Assembly: GCF_002119425.1 (NCBI RefSeq)
Contig: NZ_MDSU01000018.1
Coordinates: 1,205,580 to 1,269,579, forward strand
DNA: 64,000 nt
Source: Desulfurella amilsii
GTDB lineage: Bacteria > Campylobacterota_A > Desulfurellia > Desulfurellales > Desulfurellaceae
Direction: 5' to 3'
Below are positions 25,378 to 33,764 of the stretch, one piece after another; position 1 is the stretch's first letter; each line of letters opens with the position of its first letter. The position numbers were made by a program, and so were the translations under genes. Below the pieces are notes generated by a model. The model did not search any database. It saw only the letters and a program-made list of their open reading frames with translations, and was not told the origin of the DNA.

Positions 25378-26334
25378 TTATGGATTTGATCCTGTAGAGA
25401 ATGGGATTTCTTTGTCTCTTGATGCTTTTACTAAAGATCCGTTATAATCCCATACTAATTTATTGTCTAAAATTGCATTTGCTATAAACCACAAACCACT
25501 ACCCCAGTATCCTATATGGCAATACGAAATTATTGGTTTGTTTGGGTCAATACCATTTTTTTCAAGTAGCGCTTCAATTTGGTCCTTTGGTTTTAACATA
25601 TAGTAGTTACCATTTTTCTGCATATATTCGCCTACAAATACATCTCTTGCGCCTTTTATGTGACCACGTTTTGCTACACCGAAATTTTCATCGCTAACTT
25701 GACCCGTGTATTCTGGATGCATCCTTGCATCTACAAACTGAACTTGATTTTCATGATTAACGGCCCATCTGATAAAATCTTCATTAACAAACACAAAAGG
25801 GTTGTTTCTTGCAATTACAAAATGACTGCTTTTAAGTGCAAAGTCGCCTTCTTGAACGGGTTTTTTCTCGTCAAGCCATTTATCAAATCCGCCATTTAAG
25901 TAATAAACGTTTTTTACTCCTGCGTAATATAAAACTGCCATAATACGCGTTGCGCTTGTTAAAGCAAAAGCAGGATTACCCCCTTTGACACCAAAAGCAG
26001 TGGATGAACCCGTATACACCACACAGTCAGAATCATCTTTTATGCCTTTTTCAGATAATACTTTCTGTAATTTTGGGTTTGAGTCTACAACTGCAAAAGT
26101 ATTTGGTCCGTACCCACTAAATAAACTGCCCGTTGGAGAGACGTTGATAGCATTTGGTATGTGTGAGCTTATGTATGCTCCATGGCCTCTTGCATCGATG
26201 ATTATTAAGCTTTTATCGCTTTTCATCATCGAAGCAAGCTCACTAGGTGTGACTATACCAATTTTTGCAAATGCAATAGAAAAGCAACCAAAAAACCATA
26301 AAAATGCCCATAGCAGTAAGCCAAACTTTTTCAT
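25378..26334 (-). CDS. Exported tandem-domain rhodanese (thiosulfate sulfurtransferase-like)
   Basis: A 318-residue precursor with signal peptide MKKFGLLLWAFLWFFGCFSI...AFA and mature start KIGIVTPSEL. Two rhodanese domains follow: the first (LIIIDARGHGAYISSHIPNA) lacks the loop cysteine, having VVYTGSS there; the second carries the persulfide Cys at 272 in SYCHIGYWGSG. Rhodaneses move sulfane sulfur between donors and acceptors, and a periplasmic one suits external sulfur, polysulfide or thiosulfate. AAGGAGG precedes the ATG at 26334. It is a paralogue of the gene at 46134 and is transcribed alone. Confidence 0.88.
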   Translation of the reverse strand: MKKFGLLLWAFLWFFGCFSIAFAKIGIVTPSELASMMKSDKSLIIIDARGHGAYISSHIPNAINVSPTGSLFSGYGPNTFAVVDSNPKLQKVLSEKGIKDDSDCVVYTGSSTAFGVKGGNPAFALTSATRIMAVLYYAGVKNVYYLNGGFDKWLDEKKPVQEGDFALKSSHFVIARNNPFVFVNEDFIRWAVNHENQVQFVDARMHPEYTGQVSDENFGVAKRGHIKGARDVFVGEYMQKNGNYYMLKPKDQIEALLEKNGIDPNKPIISYCHIGYWGSGLWFIANAILDNKLVWDYNGSLVKASRDKEIPFSTGSNP

Positions 26335-26487
26335 CTGCAACCTCCTTATTACTTTATTATAGCATAATAAATATATGTACTTTCAAAGTCAATATGTTAG
26401 CTATATTAAATGTTTTAATGCATGGAATTATTATTGAAATTTCATTACATATATAATTAATTAATAGTATAAATTTTAAGAAAAGAT

Positions 26488-26516
26488 TTGACAAAAAAAC
26501 ACATATTGTGTTAACT
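26488..26516 (+). promoter_or_regulatory. Promoter of pta-ackA
   Basis: TTGACA (26488-26493), 17-base spacer, TTAACT (26511-26516), about 35 bases before the pta start. Confidence 0.65.
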
Positions 26517-26552
26517 TACAAACCAAGTTATATATTTTTTATAGGAGGGATG

Positions 26553-27533
26553 ATGATTTTGGATGATTTTTTACAAAAGTGTAAGGTAAAATCAAAAAGA
26601 GTAGTTTACCCAGAAGGCGAAGATGAAAGGCTTATTCAAGCAGCAGCCTATTGTGTCAGGCAAAACATTGCAAAACCTATTTTAATTGGCCGAAAAGATA
26701 TAATAGAAAATAAAGCGGCTAGTTTAAATATAGAACTTGACGGTATCCAGGTAGTGCAAATATCGGATTTTGATTACAGCGATGAGCTCTTCAGTATCAT
26801 AAATTCTAGCAAAAAAAGAATAGATGAAAACGAGGCTCAAAATTTATCAAAAAACCCTCTCTATATAGGAGCGCTGCTTGTTAGAAAGGATTTAGCAGAT
26901 ATGTGCATTGGTGGTGCAGTAAACGATACTGCGGATGTTATAAAAGCTGCTTTATATATAATTGGTTTAAAAGACAATATTAATTTACTATCCAGCTTTT
27001 TTTTGATGGAGGTGCCAACGGCTGAGTTTGGAGAAAACGGCGTTTTGTTTTTTGCTGACTGCGGTGTAAACCCAGATCCAAACAGTGCCCAGCTTGCAGA
27101 CATTGCAATTGTTACAGCTGATAATTTTAAGAATTTAATGGGCAAAGAACCAAAGGTGGCAATGCTTTCTTTTTCTACTAAGGCAAGCGCAAAACACAAA
27201 ATGCTTGATAAGATCATTGAAGCGACGGATATTGTTAAGCAAAAACGCTCTGACATATTGATAGATGGCGAGCTTCAAGCCGACGCAGCTTTAGTAGAAA
27301 GTGTGTGTGCAAGGAAAGCGCCTAATAGTCCTATAAAAGGCCATGCCAATGTGCTTATATTTCCAGATTTAAATGCAGGCAATATTGCTTATAAGCTGGT
27401 GGAGCGCCTTGCAAAAGCCCAAGCTATAGGTCCCATTATGCAAGGCTTAAAAAAACCTATGCATGATTTATCGCGTGGGTGTAAATATATGGATGTTGTT
27501 TACTTAACTGCTATATCATCATTTCAGTCATAA
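26553..27533 (+). CDS. pta: Phosphate acetyltransferase (short form)
   Basis: Interconverts acetyl-CoA and acetyl phosphate. The 326-residue protein is the single-domain PTA/PTB form, without the N-terminal regulatory domain of E. coli Pta. Family segments seen are VYPEGEDERLIQAAAY near the start, FFADCGVNPDPN in the middle, VAMLSFSTKASAKHK, and IDGELQADAALV with FPDLNAGNIAYKL near the C-terminus. AGGAGG lies just upstream; ATG 26550 and 26553 are adjacent and the second has better spacing. It is 9 bases upstream of ackA and driven by a clear sigma70 promoter. Confidence 0.93.
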   Translation: MILDDFLQKCKVKSKRVVYPEGEDERLIQAAAYCVRQNIAKPILIGRKDIIENKAASLNIELDGIQVVQISDFDYSDELFSIINSSKKRIDENEAQNLSKNPLYIGALLVRKDLADMCIGGAVNDTADVIKAALYIIGLKDNINLLSSFFLMEVPTAEFGENGVLFFADCGVNPDPNSAQLADIAIVTADNFKNLMGKEPKVAMLSFSTKASAKHKMLDKIIEATDIVKQKRSDILIDGELQADAALVESVCARKAPNSPIKGHANVLIFPDLNAGNIAYKLVERLAKAQAIGPIMQGLKKPMHDLSRGCKYMDVVYLTAISSFQS

Positions 27534-27542
27534 GGTGGTCCA

Positions 27543-28901
27543 ATGAAGATTTTGGTATTAAATTGCGGCAGTTCTTCTGTTAAATTTGATTTATTTGATT
27601 GGACTACACAGAAAACTCTAGCTAAAGGTTTAGTAGAGCGTGTTGGAACAATAAATTCTACTATTCATTACAATAGCGCAAACCAATCACCTCTTGTTTT
27701 TACTAAAGAAATTAAAGATCATACTAAGGCTATAAATGAAGTATTTAATTTGCTTGTGGGTGAGAATGGGTGCTTAAAGGATTTAAACGAGATATACGCA
27801 ATTGGCCATAGGGTAGTGCATGGTGGTGAGAAATTTAAAAAAAGCACGCTTATAGATGACAAGGTTATCTCAACCATTCAAAAACTTTCAAGTTTAGCAC
27901 CACTGCACAACCCACCAAACCTAGCGGGTATTTTAGCAACAAAAGAGTTGTTGCCCAATGTGCCTCAAATAGCGATTTTTGATACCGCTTTTCACTCCAC
28001 AATACCAGATTATGCTTATGTTTACGCGCTGCCATTTGAATGGTATGAAAAATACGGCATAAGGCGATACGGTTTTCACGGTTCGAGCCATTTGTATGTA
28101 TCGCGCAGAGCTGCTGTAATGCTTGATAAGCATATAAAGGACACCAATTTAATAACGCTGCATATTGGAAACGGCGTATCGTTTAGCGCAATAAAATCTG
28201 GTGCTAGCATTGATACATCTATGGGCTTTACCCCTTTGCAAGGTGCTGTTATGGGCACACGCTGTGGCGACATTGATCCTGCAATACCCTTGTATATGCA
28301 GGAAAAGTTAAAACTAAGCCCAGCTCAAATGATGGATATTTTGAATAAGCAATCTGGTTTGTTAGGCATAACAGGCAAATACTATGATAGAAGAGATATA
28401 ATAAATAGCGCTAAAGTAGACATCAACAATATAGATGAATATGACTACGAAAACTTAATTGGTGATATCGAGCACGAACATCTCTCAATATTTAAAAAAG
28501 CCGAAGAAGGGGATCCGCGTTGTATGCTTGCCTTGCAAATTGAAGCATACGAAATTAGAAAGTATCTGGGTTCTTATTTTTTTGCGCTAAATGGTTATTT
28601 AGATGCGATTGTTTTTACTGCTGGCGTTGGAGAAAATTCGCCCCTTTTGAGATATATGGTGTTAAGAAAGTTAGAAAATTTAGGTATAATATTGGACAAA
28701 GAAAAGAACTTAAAAGCAAACTCCAGCACTGGTGAGATGACAATCACTAAAGATTACTCTAAAGTAAAAGTTTTTGTTATACCAACAGACGAAGAAAGGG
28801 TGTTTATTGAGGATACAGTTGCTGTATTGAGTGGAAATTACAAAAGTCACGTAAGTTATGAATATACTTTTCAAAAGAAGAGTTATAAACCACTAAAATA
28901 A
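27543..28901 (+). CDS. ackA: Acetate kinase with an internal insertion
   Basis: Phosphorylates acetate with ATP, or makes ATP from acetyl phosphate. MKILVLNCGSSSVKF is the ASKHA phosphate-1 motif, RRYGFHGSSH carries the catalytic His/Arg region, and IGNGVSFSAIKSG and FTAGVGENS are also present. At 452 residues it is about 50 longer than typical AckA: roughly 30 residues inserted after YYDRRDI (around residues 287-318, acidic) and about 18 extra at the C-terminus. With pta and PFOR it can activate acetate to acetyl-CoA and pyruvate, or run in reverse. Confidence 0.93.
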   Translation: MKILVLNCGSSSVKFDLFDWTTQKTLAKGLVERVGTINSTIHYNSANQSPLVFTKEIKDHTKAINEVFNLLVGENGCLKDLNEIYAIGHRVVHGGEKFKKSTLIDDKVISTIQKLSSLAPLHNPPNLAGILATKELLPNVPQIAIFDTAFHSTIPDYAYVYALPFEWYEKYGIRRYGFHGSSHLYVSRRAAVMLDKHIKDTNLITLHIGNGVSFSAIKSGASIDTSMGFTPLQGAVMGTRCGDIDPAIPLYMQEKLKLSPAQMMDILNKQSGLLGITGKYYDRRDIINSAKVDINNIDEYDYENLIGDIEHEHLSIFKKAEEGDPRCMLALQIEAYEIRKYLGSYFFALNGYLDAIVFTAGVGENSPLLRYMVLRKLENLGIILDKEKNLKANSSTGEMTITKDYSKVKVFVIPTDEERVFIEDTVAVLSGNYKSHVSYEYTFQKKSYKPLK

Positions 28902-28969
28902 GTTTAAATCGTCTAAAAAACTCAAACTTTACAGCTCTTAAGTTAGGCGTGTTTTTAAGGTTAATTTAT

Positions 28970-28998
28970 TTGACTTAGACTTTATAAATAAGTATAAT
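28970..28998 (+). promoter_or_regulatory. Strong sigma70-type promoter of the 61/106-residue gene pair
   Basis: TTGACT, 17-base spacer, TATAAT, about 30 bases before the GTG of the first small gene. Near-consensus. Confidence 0.75.
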
Positions 28999-29028
28999 TA
29001 AACGGAAATTGTACGAAAGGAGTAAAGA

Positions 29029-29214
29029 GTGCATACATATAAAGTTTTGGCTTTGCTTATCTATAGGGACGAAAAAAAGGTTGCTACGACAAACATAATA
29101 AAGGCAGAAAATAAAAGTGAAGCCAAAAAGAAAATGATTGAGCGATACAAAAGCTCGCCAAATTTATCTGAGATTTTAATAAATGAAGAAACTGATGTTA
29201 TCAAACTATTGTAA
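29029..29214 (+). CDS. Small protein of unknown function (61 residues)
   Basis: GTG start with GAAAGGAG 6 bases upstream and a near-consensus promoter, so expression is likely. MHTYKVLALLIYRDEKKVAT reads as a beta-strand start, followed by a Lys/Glu-rich helix (AENKSEAKKKMIERYKSS). No signal peptide or membrane segment. I do not recognise the family. It is the first gene of a two-gene unit with a recombinase-like protein 14 bases downstream; an eight-G run fills the gap. Confidence 0.6.
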   Translation: MHTYKVLALLIYRDEKKVATTNIIKAENKSEAKKKMIERYKSSPNLSEILINEETDVIKLL

Positions 29215-29216
29215 AT

Positions 29217-29224
29217 GGGGGGGG
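29217..29224 (+). repeat. Eight-G homopolymer in the ribosome-binding position
   Basis: The run ends 4 bases before the ATG at 29229 and is the only candidate Shine-Dalgarno sequence for that gene. Poly-G tracts of this length are slippage-prone. Confidence 0.6.
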
Positions 29225-29228
29225 TATT

Positions 29229-29549
29229 ATGCCAAAAAATGTTGCATATATAGTAGCAGATGATGAAAGCGAAAAGTTAATACAAAAAGCCACTATAGAT
29301 GGTTTTGCAAAACAAAGTGGGTTTGATGATTTAGAATATTTTTATGAAAGCGAAAAAGGCTATGTAAGCTGGAAAAATCGCGATTTAGGCAAAACTATTC
29401 TGCCATCTTTAAACGAAGGTGATAATTTTATTGTCTCAGATGGAGCAAAATTGGGCAATTCGACCCCAGAAACCGATGTTGTGCTAATGTATTTTGCAGA
29501 TAAGCAAATAAATGTATACTTTGCAAAGATTAGGATGAAAATACTATAA
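29229..29549 (+). CDS. Serine-recombinase-like domain protein lacking catalytic residues
   Basis: A 106-residue protein that resembles the N-terminal catalytic domain of serine recombinases in outline: AYIVADDESEKLIQKATIDG, a helix, YESEKGYVSWKNRDLGKTIL, then the GDNFIVSDGAKLGNS segment and QINVYFAKIRMKI. The nucleophile motif (normally Y-x-R-V-S) reads YIVAD, and the S-R-L-x-R-S motif reads DGAKLGNS, so the Ser and both Arg residues are missing. There is no C-terminal DNA-binding domain. It is probably not a recombinase; a regulatory or binding role is possible. The match is by eye and remote. Confidence 0.55.
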   Translation: MPKNVAYIVADDESEKLIQKATIDGFAKQSGFDDLEYFYESEKGYVSWKNRDLGKTILPSLNEGDNFIVSDGAKLGNSTPETDVVLMYFADKQINVYFAKIRMKIL

Positions 29550-30617
29550 TTAATCGCATGATTGTTTAAGCATACTTTGAATTGCAGCTATTAAACTGGC
29601 CAGGTTGGTTTTGTTCTTTGCGGATATATATATTTCGTTTTCTGTATTTTTTGGCAATATATCAAGCAAATCTGACTTATTGTAAACAGTAATAATGGGT
29701 TTATTAAGGTAATCCAGTTCGGATAGAATTTTTTCTGTAACTTTAATTTTTTCTTCATAATTGCTTTGGCTTATATCCACAGCATTTAATATTACATCGG
29801 CAAATTTTATTTCTTCAAGTGTTGATTTAAAAGCCTCAATAAGCTGGTGGGGTAGGTTTCTTATAAAACCTACTGTGTCAATTAGTATGATATTTTTGTT
29901 ATCAGACAAGCGTAATTTTCGTGCTAGCGGATCAAGTGTAGCAAATAATTTGTCTTCTGTGTATGTATTTGCATCTGTGAGTGCATTAATGAGTGTTGAT
30001 TTGCCAGCATTAGTATAGCCGACAATTGCAACAATGGGTACTAGGTTTTTTTGCCTTCTTTTTCTGTATAGGCTCCTGTGTTTTTTTATTTGTTCAATTT
30101 GTTTTTCTATATAAACAATCGATCGTCTTATGTGCCTTATATCTGTTTCTAACTGAGTTTCGCCAGGCCCTCTTGTGCCTATACCACCGCCCAGCCTAGA
30201 CAAAGATATGCCCAAGCCTCTTAGTCTAGCAAGCGAGTATTTATACTGGGCAAGTTTTACCTGTAGGATGCCTTCTTTTGTTTTTGCCCTTTTTGCAAAG
30301 ATATCTAAAATAAGGTTTGTTCTGTCTATTACCTTTGTATCGAGTATTTTTTCTATGTTTCTTAGCTGACTGCCAGATAATTCATTATCGAAGATAACGA
30401 GGTTTGCCCCTTTTTCTTCAATAAGCTTTTTTAGTTCTTCCAGTTTACCCTTGCCAAAATAGTAAGTTTTATCTATGCTTTTTCTTTTTTGTGTAAGCAT
30501 ACCAACCACTCCTGCGCCAGCAGTTTTTGCAAGCTCGCTTAGCTCCTCAATGGTTTGCTTATCTTTATTAGTTAAAATAACGCTGACTAAAATAGCCTTT
30601 TCTTTAAGTTCTTCCAT
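29550..30617 (-). CDS. hflX: GTPase HflX
   Basis: Ribosome-associated GTPase that rescues or splits stalled ribosomes under stress. The 355-residue protein has the HflX-specific N-terminal domain (TYYFGKGKLEEL and NELSGSQLRNIE), the linker GIGTRGPGETQLETDRRxI-like segment (GTRGPGETQLETDIRHIRR), and a G domain with G1 GYTNAGKST, G3 DTVGF and G4 NKSD. Length fits a compact HflX. It begins directly after the stop of the dehydrogenase gene on the same strand, so they are coupled. Its end is 1 base from the convergent recombinase-like gene. Confidence 0.94.
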   Translation of the reverse strand: MEELKEKAILVSVILTNKDKQTIEELSELAKTAGAGVVGMLTQKRKSIDKTYYFGKGKLEELKKLIEEKGANLVIFDNELSGSQLRNIEKILDTKVIDRTNLILDIFAKRAKTKEGILQVKLAQYKYSLARLRGLGISLSRLGGGIGTRGPGETQLETDIRHIRRSIVYIEKQIEQIKKHRSLYRKRRQKNLVPIVAIVGYTNAGKSTLINALTDANTYTEDKLFATLDPLARKLRLSDNKNIILIDTVGFIRNLPHQLIEAFKSTLEEIKFADVILNAVDISQSNYEEKIKVTEKILSELDYLNKPIITVYNKSDLLDILPKNTENEIYISAKNKTNLASLIAAIQSMLKQSCD

Positions 30618-31589
30618 TTAGCTTTTTAATATGTCTTTATTGACAAGTGTGCGCGGGATTCTTCCATCTAGGTAGTCTAGAATGTTTTGGACGGCCAAAA
30701 TTGACATATCAATCCTTGTTTTATAAGTTGCGCTACCAATATGAGGCAACAGAATTACATTATCTAGTTCTTTTAGACCTTTTTCGATTATAGGTTCTCT
30801 TTCGTACACATCAAGGCCTGCTGCATAGATTTGTTTATTTTCTAAACTCTCTATTAAAGCCTGTTCGTCAATTACTGCGCCTCGCGAAGTATTAATCAAA
30901 ACAGCTGTTTTTTTCATTAAGCTAAGTTCATTTTTACCTATCAAGTGGTAGGTATGGGGTGTTAGCGGTGCATGTATAGATACAAAGTCAGATTCTTTAA
31001 GCAGTGTGTTTAAATCTACAAATTTTGCGCCAGTCTGCTCTTCAAAATCGCTTTTTTTAGAGTTTGCGGTGTATAAAATATTAATTTTAAAGCCTTTTGA
31101 CATTTTTGCAAATGCTTGGCCGATCCTACCAGCACCGATTATACCAAGCGTTTTGTTGCTTATATCAAGGCCTAAAAATAAATACAAATCCCAGCCTTTG
31201 TAAAGACCTGCTCTTGTGAATTTATCCGCTTCTACAATTTTTCTTGAGCAGGCAAACAACAGCGCCCATGCTAATTCCGCTGTAGCTTGAGTTAGAACAT
31301 CGGGTGTGTTTGTTACAAAAATTGAGCGTTTGGTGGCTTCGTTTAAATCTATATTGTCAAAGCCTACTGCATAATTTGCCACGATTTTTAGATTTTGGCC
31401 CGCTTCAAAAAAGTTTTTATCAACCTTGTCCGTTAATTGTGTAATGCAGGCATCTTTGTCCTTTATTTTTTCAAGCAATTCTTGTTTTGTTAAAGATCTG
31501 CCTGACTCGTTTACTTCTATTTCGCATCTTGGCTTTAACAACTCTAAGCCTTCTTTTGGTATGTTTCGTGTAGCAAAAACCTTAAACAT
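30618..31589 (-). CDS. D-2-hydroxyacid dehydrogenase (glyoxylate/hydroxypyruvate reductase type)
   Basis: NAD(P)-dependent reductase of 323 residues. The nucleotide motif GIIGAGRIGQAFAK is near residue 150, the catalytic Arg in NTSRGAVIDE, the Glu in GLDVYEREP, and the His in LLPHIGSAT. NYAVGFDNIDL is the substrate-side segment. The sequence is closest to glyoxylate/glycerate (GyaR-type) reductases, but related hydroxyacids are possible. AAGGGG precedes the ATG. It is the first gene of a unit with hflX and lies near serA, which belongs to the same superfamily. Confidence 0.88.
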   Translation of the reverse strand: MFKVFATRNIPKEGLELLKPRCEIEVNESGRSLTKQELLEKIKDKDACITQLTDKVDKNFFEAGQNLKIVANYAVGFDNIDLNEATKRSIFVTNTPDVLTQATAELAWALLFACSRKIVEADKFTRAGLYKGWDLYLFLGLDISNKTLGIIGAGRIGQAFAKMSKGFKINILYTANSKKSDFEEQTGAKFVDLNTLLKESDFVSIHAPLTPHTYHLIGKNELSLMKKTAVLINTSRGAVIDEQALIESLENKQIYAAGLDVYEREPIIEKGLKELDNVILLPHIGSATYKTRIDMSILAVQNILDYLDGRIPRTLVNKDILKS

Positions 31590-31643
31590 TAATCTACCCC
31601 TTGCCTACTATTTTTAAATAATTATATCATAAAAAATTAAAGA

Positions 31644-31672
31644 TTGAAAAATAAAATTTAAAAATTTATAAT
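31644..31672 (+). promoter_or_regulatory. Promoter of the 76-residue membrane protein
   Basis: TTGAAA, 17-base spacer, TATAAT, ending 21 bases before the ATG at 31694. Confidence 0.65.
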
Positions 31673-31693
31673 GTTCAAAGAAGGTAAAACTCA

Positions 31694-31924
31694 ATGTTTA
31701 ATGTTAATGTAGAAAGTATTATTGTAGAAACCATCATATATATAATTGTTAGTTTAATAGTAAAATTGTTGTTGAATGATGAAGATCTAAAAAATATTAG
31801 AAGAATCTTAATTTTGGGATACTTAATCTTTGCAAGCTTATTTGTTTCATTAACTGTATTTATTATTGTAAGCATAAGTATAATTTTAATTTCTATTGGT
31901 ATAAGAAAAGTTTTTGAGTATTAA
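31694..31924 (+). CDS. Small hydrophobic protein, two predicted membrane segments
   Basis: A 76-residue protein with hydrophobic segments at about residues 9-27 and 38-70 and a short charged loop (NDEDLKNIRR) between them. No family recognised. A near-consensus promoter just upstream and an AAGG before the start favour a real gene, but AT-rich DNA easily yields such frames. It converges with the flavoprotein gene, one base apart. Confidence 0.45.
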   Translation: MFNVNVESIIVETIIYIIVSLIVKLLLNDEDLKNIRRILILGYLIFASLFVSLTVFIIVSISIILISIGIRKVFEY

Positions 31925-31925
31925 A

Positions 31926-33764
31926 TTAGAGTATTTGTGCTGCATTGTAGGCATCACTAATTGCTGCTTGGGCGTCTTGTGGGTTTTTGCAATCACCTAT
32001 GTCTATCGTATCAATACAAAAATTAATCTGGTTGATTAACTCTCTGTTTGGTTTTCTGCCAAGCGAAAGAACTATATAATCAAAAGAGTGCTCACTAGGT
32101 CCATTATTGGTTTGAAAATACGCTGTATTATTTTTTATATTTATCAATTTATGGCTTAAAAAGAATTTTATGTTAGAGTACATTGATTCTATTATGGGAA
32201 TTTTTACAACATCCATAGTATTTTTAAGCAAACTGTCTTCTAGCTCGAAAACACTTACACTCAAGCCTTTGTGTGCTAAAAAATTGGCTGTTTCAAGGCC
32301 ACTTAGCCCCCCACCAAGAACACACACAGATCTTGCATCAAAAGGAAGTCCAAACTCCAATGCTTCGTCTGCTGTAGTGACAAATTCATTACCTAAGGCA
32401 AAGTCTGGTATATAAGGATTAGATCCCAGTGCAAAAGCCACCACATCTGGTTTTTCGCTTTTTATAAGGTCGATGTTAACTTCTACATTGGTAAAAAGCG
32501 GTATTTTTAAATTTTTAATTTTGTATTCAAAGTAATTGAGCATTTTTTTAAATTCTTGCTTGTGGGGCGGCTTTATAGCCAGATTTATCTGTCCGCCAAT
32601 TTTTGCTTGTTTTTCAAAAATAACGCAGTCTAAACCTTTTTGGCGTGCGAATACTGCAAGTGCCAAACCAGCTGGTCCAGCACCTATAATCATTATTTTT
32701 CTTCTGTACATAAATGGTCGCTCAAAAGTATTAGTTTCGTAGGGTTTTGGGTTCATTAAGCAAGACATTTGCTTTTGGGCCTGTATATTTGCAATGCAGG
32801 CTTGATTGCAACTAATACAAGGGACCACAGCTTCAAATTGAGTGTTTTGCCACTTAGTAATAATGTTTGGATCAGCAATAAGAGCTCTTGCAAGGCCTAT
32901 AAAATCTGCTTTTGATTGCTCTATTGCAGCACTTGCTAAATCAAAATCATTTAGGCGATTGGCAGCGACTGTAGGCAAATTCGTACTAATCTTAATTTTG
33001 TGAGCATAATCTAGTAAAAATCCATTTGGGTAGCTTCCCGGTGAAACATGTATGAATGTTTTTGCGCCAATTCCTGCAGATACGTTAATTAAGTCAACGC
33101 CAATCTCTTTAAGTCTATTGCTAAATACAATTGATTCATCCATTTCAGTTCCGTTTTCTATGAAATCAACTGCATTTATGCGCACACTCAAGATTTGATC
33201 CTTTAGGATGTCTCTTATAGTTTTAATGATTTCTAAAGGCAATCTCATACGGTTTTGCAAATGCCCACCAAATAAATCGCTTCTGTAATTAAAATAACTA
33301 CTTAAAAATTGCCCAAGTAACCACCCGTGCGCACAATGGACTTCTATAATATCAAAATTTGCTTCTTTTGCGCGCACTGCAGCTTCAATAAAGCTATTTT
33401 TTATATATTCTATTTCTGTTTGTGTTAGATTGTTGATTGTTTTTGATTTTATATTCATAGCAAGCTGCACGCCAGCATAGGTATTGTTATTGTGAATGAC
33501 ATAACTTAGCTGGGTTAAGCCTTCAATTTTATCATTGCTATCTATGCCAATTTGATGTGTGAAAGATTTACCCAACGTATGAGTATATGCAGCTTCTACA
33601 ATAATTGCAGACAAATTTTTTCTTAGAGAATAATAATCAAGATTTTTTTGGGTTATGCTACCATCTGGATTAGCGTAGTTTGTCACAGTAGGCAGCATAA
33701 TCAAGCGATTTTTGAATATTTTATTGCCTATGCTATAATGAGAAAATAGCACGTTACTTTTCAT
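31926..33764 (-). CDS. Old-Yellow-Enzyme / 2,4-dienoyl-CoA reductase-type flavoprotein
   Basis: A 612-residue protein with the FadH-like layout: an FMN TIM-barrel (residues 1-~330; HCAHGWLLGQFLS and RINAVDFIENG), a [4Fe-4S] motif C-I-S-C-N-Q-A-C, then a last Cys 11 residues on in MSCLMNP, then a second half with two dinucleotide motifs (IIGAGPAGLALA and VLGGGLSGLETA). Relatives reduce enoyl or dienoyl thioesters, enoates or quinones; the substrate here is unknown. It overlaps the alpha/beta hydrolase gene by 11 bases, so the two are coupled. Fatty-acid or aromatic-acid catabolism would suit the CoA-related genes nearby. Confidence 0.85.
   Translation of the reverse strand: MKSNVLFSHYSIGNKIFKNRLIMLPTVTNYANPDGSITQKNLDYYSLRKNLSAIIVEAAYTHTLGKSFTHQIGIDSNDKIEGLTQLSYVIHNNNTYAGVQLAMNIKSKTINNLTQTEIEYIKNSFIEAAVRAKEANFDIIEVHCAHGWLLGQFLSSYFNYRSDLFGGHLQNRMRLPLEIIKTIRDILKDQILSVRINAVDFIENGTEMDESIVFSNRLKEIGVDLINVSAGIGAKTFIHVSPGSYPNGFLLDYAHKIKISTNLPTVAANRLNDFDLASAAIEQSKADFIGLARALIADPNIITKWQNTQFEAVVPCISCNQACIANIQAQKQMSCLMNPKPYETNTFERPFMYRRKIMIIGAGPAGLALAVFARQKGLDCVIFEKQAKIGGQINLAIKPPHKQEFKKMLNYFEYKIKNLKIPLFTNVEVNIDLIKSEKPDVVAFALGSNPYIPDFALGNEFVTTADEALEFGLPFDARSVCVLGGGLSGLETANFLAHKGLSVSVFELEDSLLKNTMDVVKIPIIESMYSNIKFFLSHKLINIKNNTAYFQTNNGPSEHSFDYIVLSLGRKPNRELINQINFCIDTIDIGDCKNPQDAQAAISDAYNAAQIL

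Noticed and set aside
31675..31875. Minus-strand frame of 66 codons opposite the small membrane gene
   Set aside because: No promoter or ribosome-binding site, while the plus-strand frame has both.
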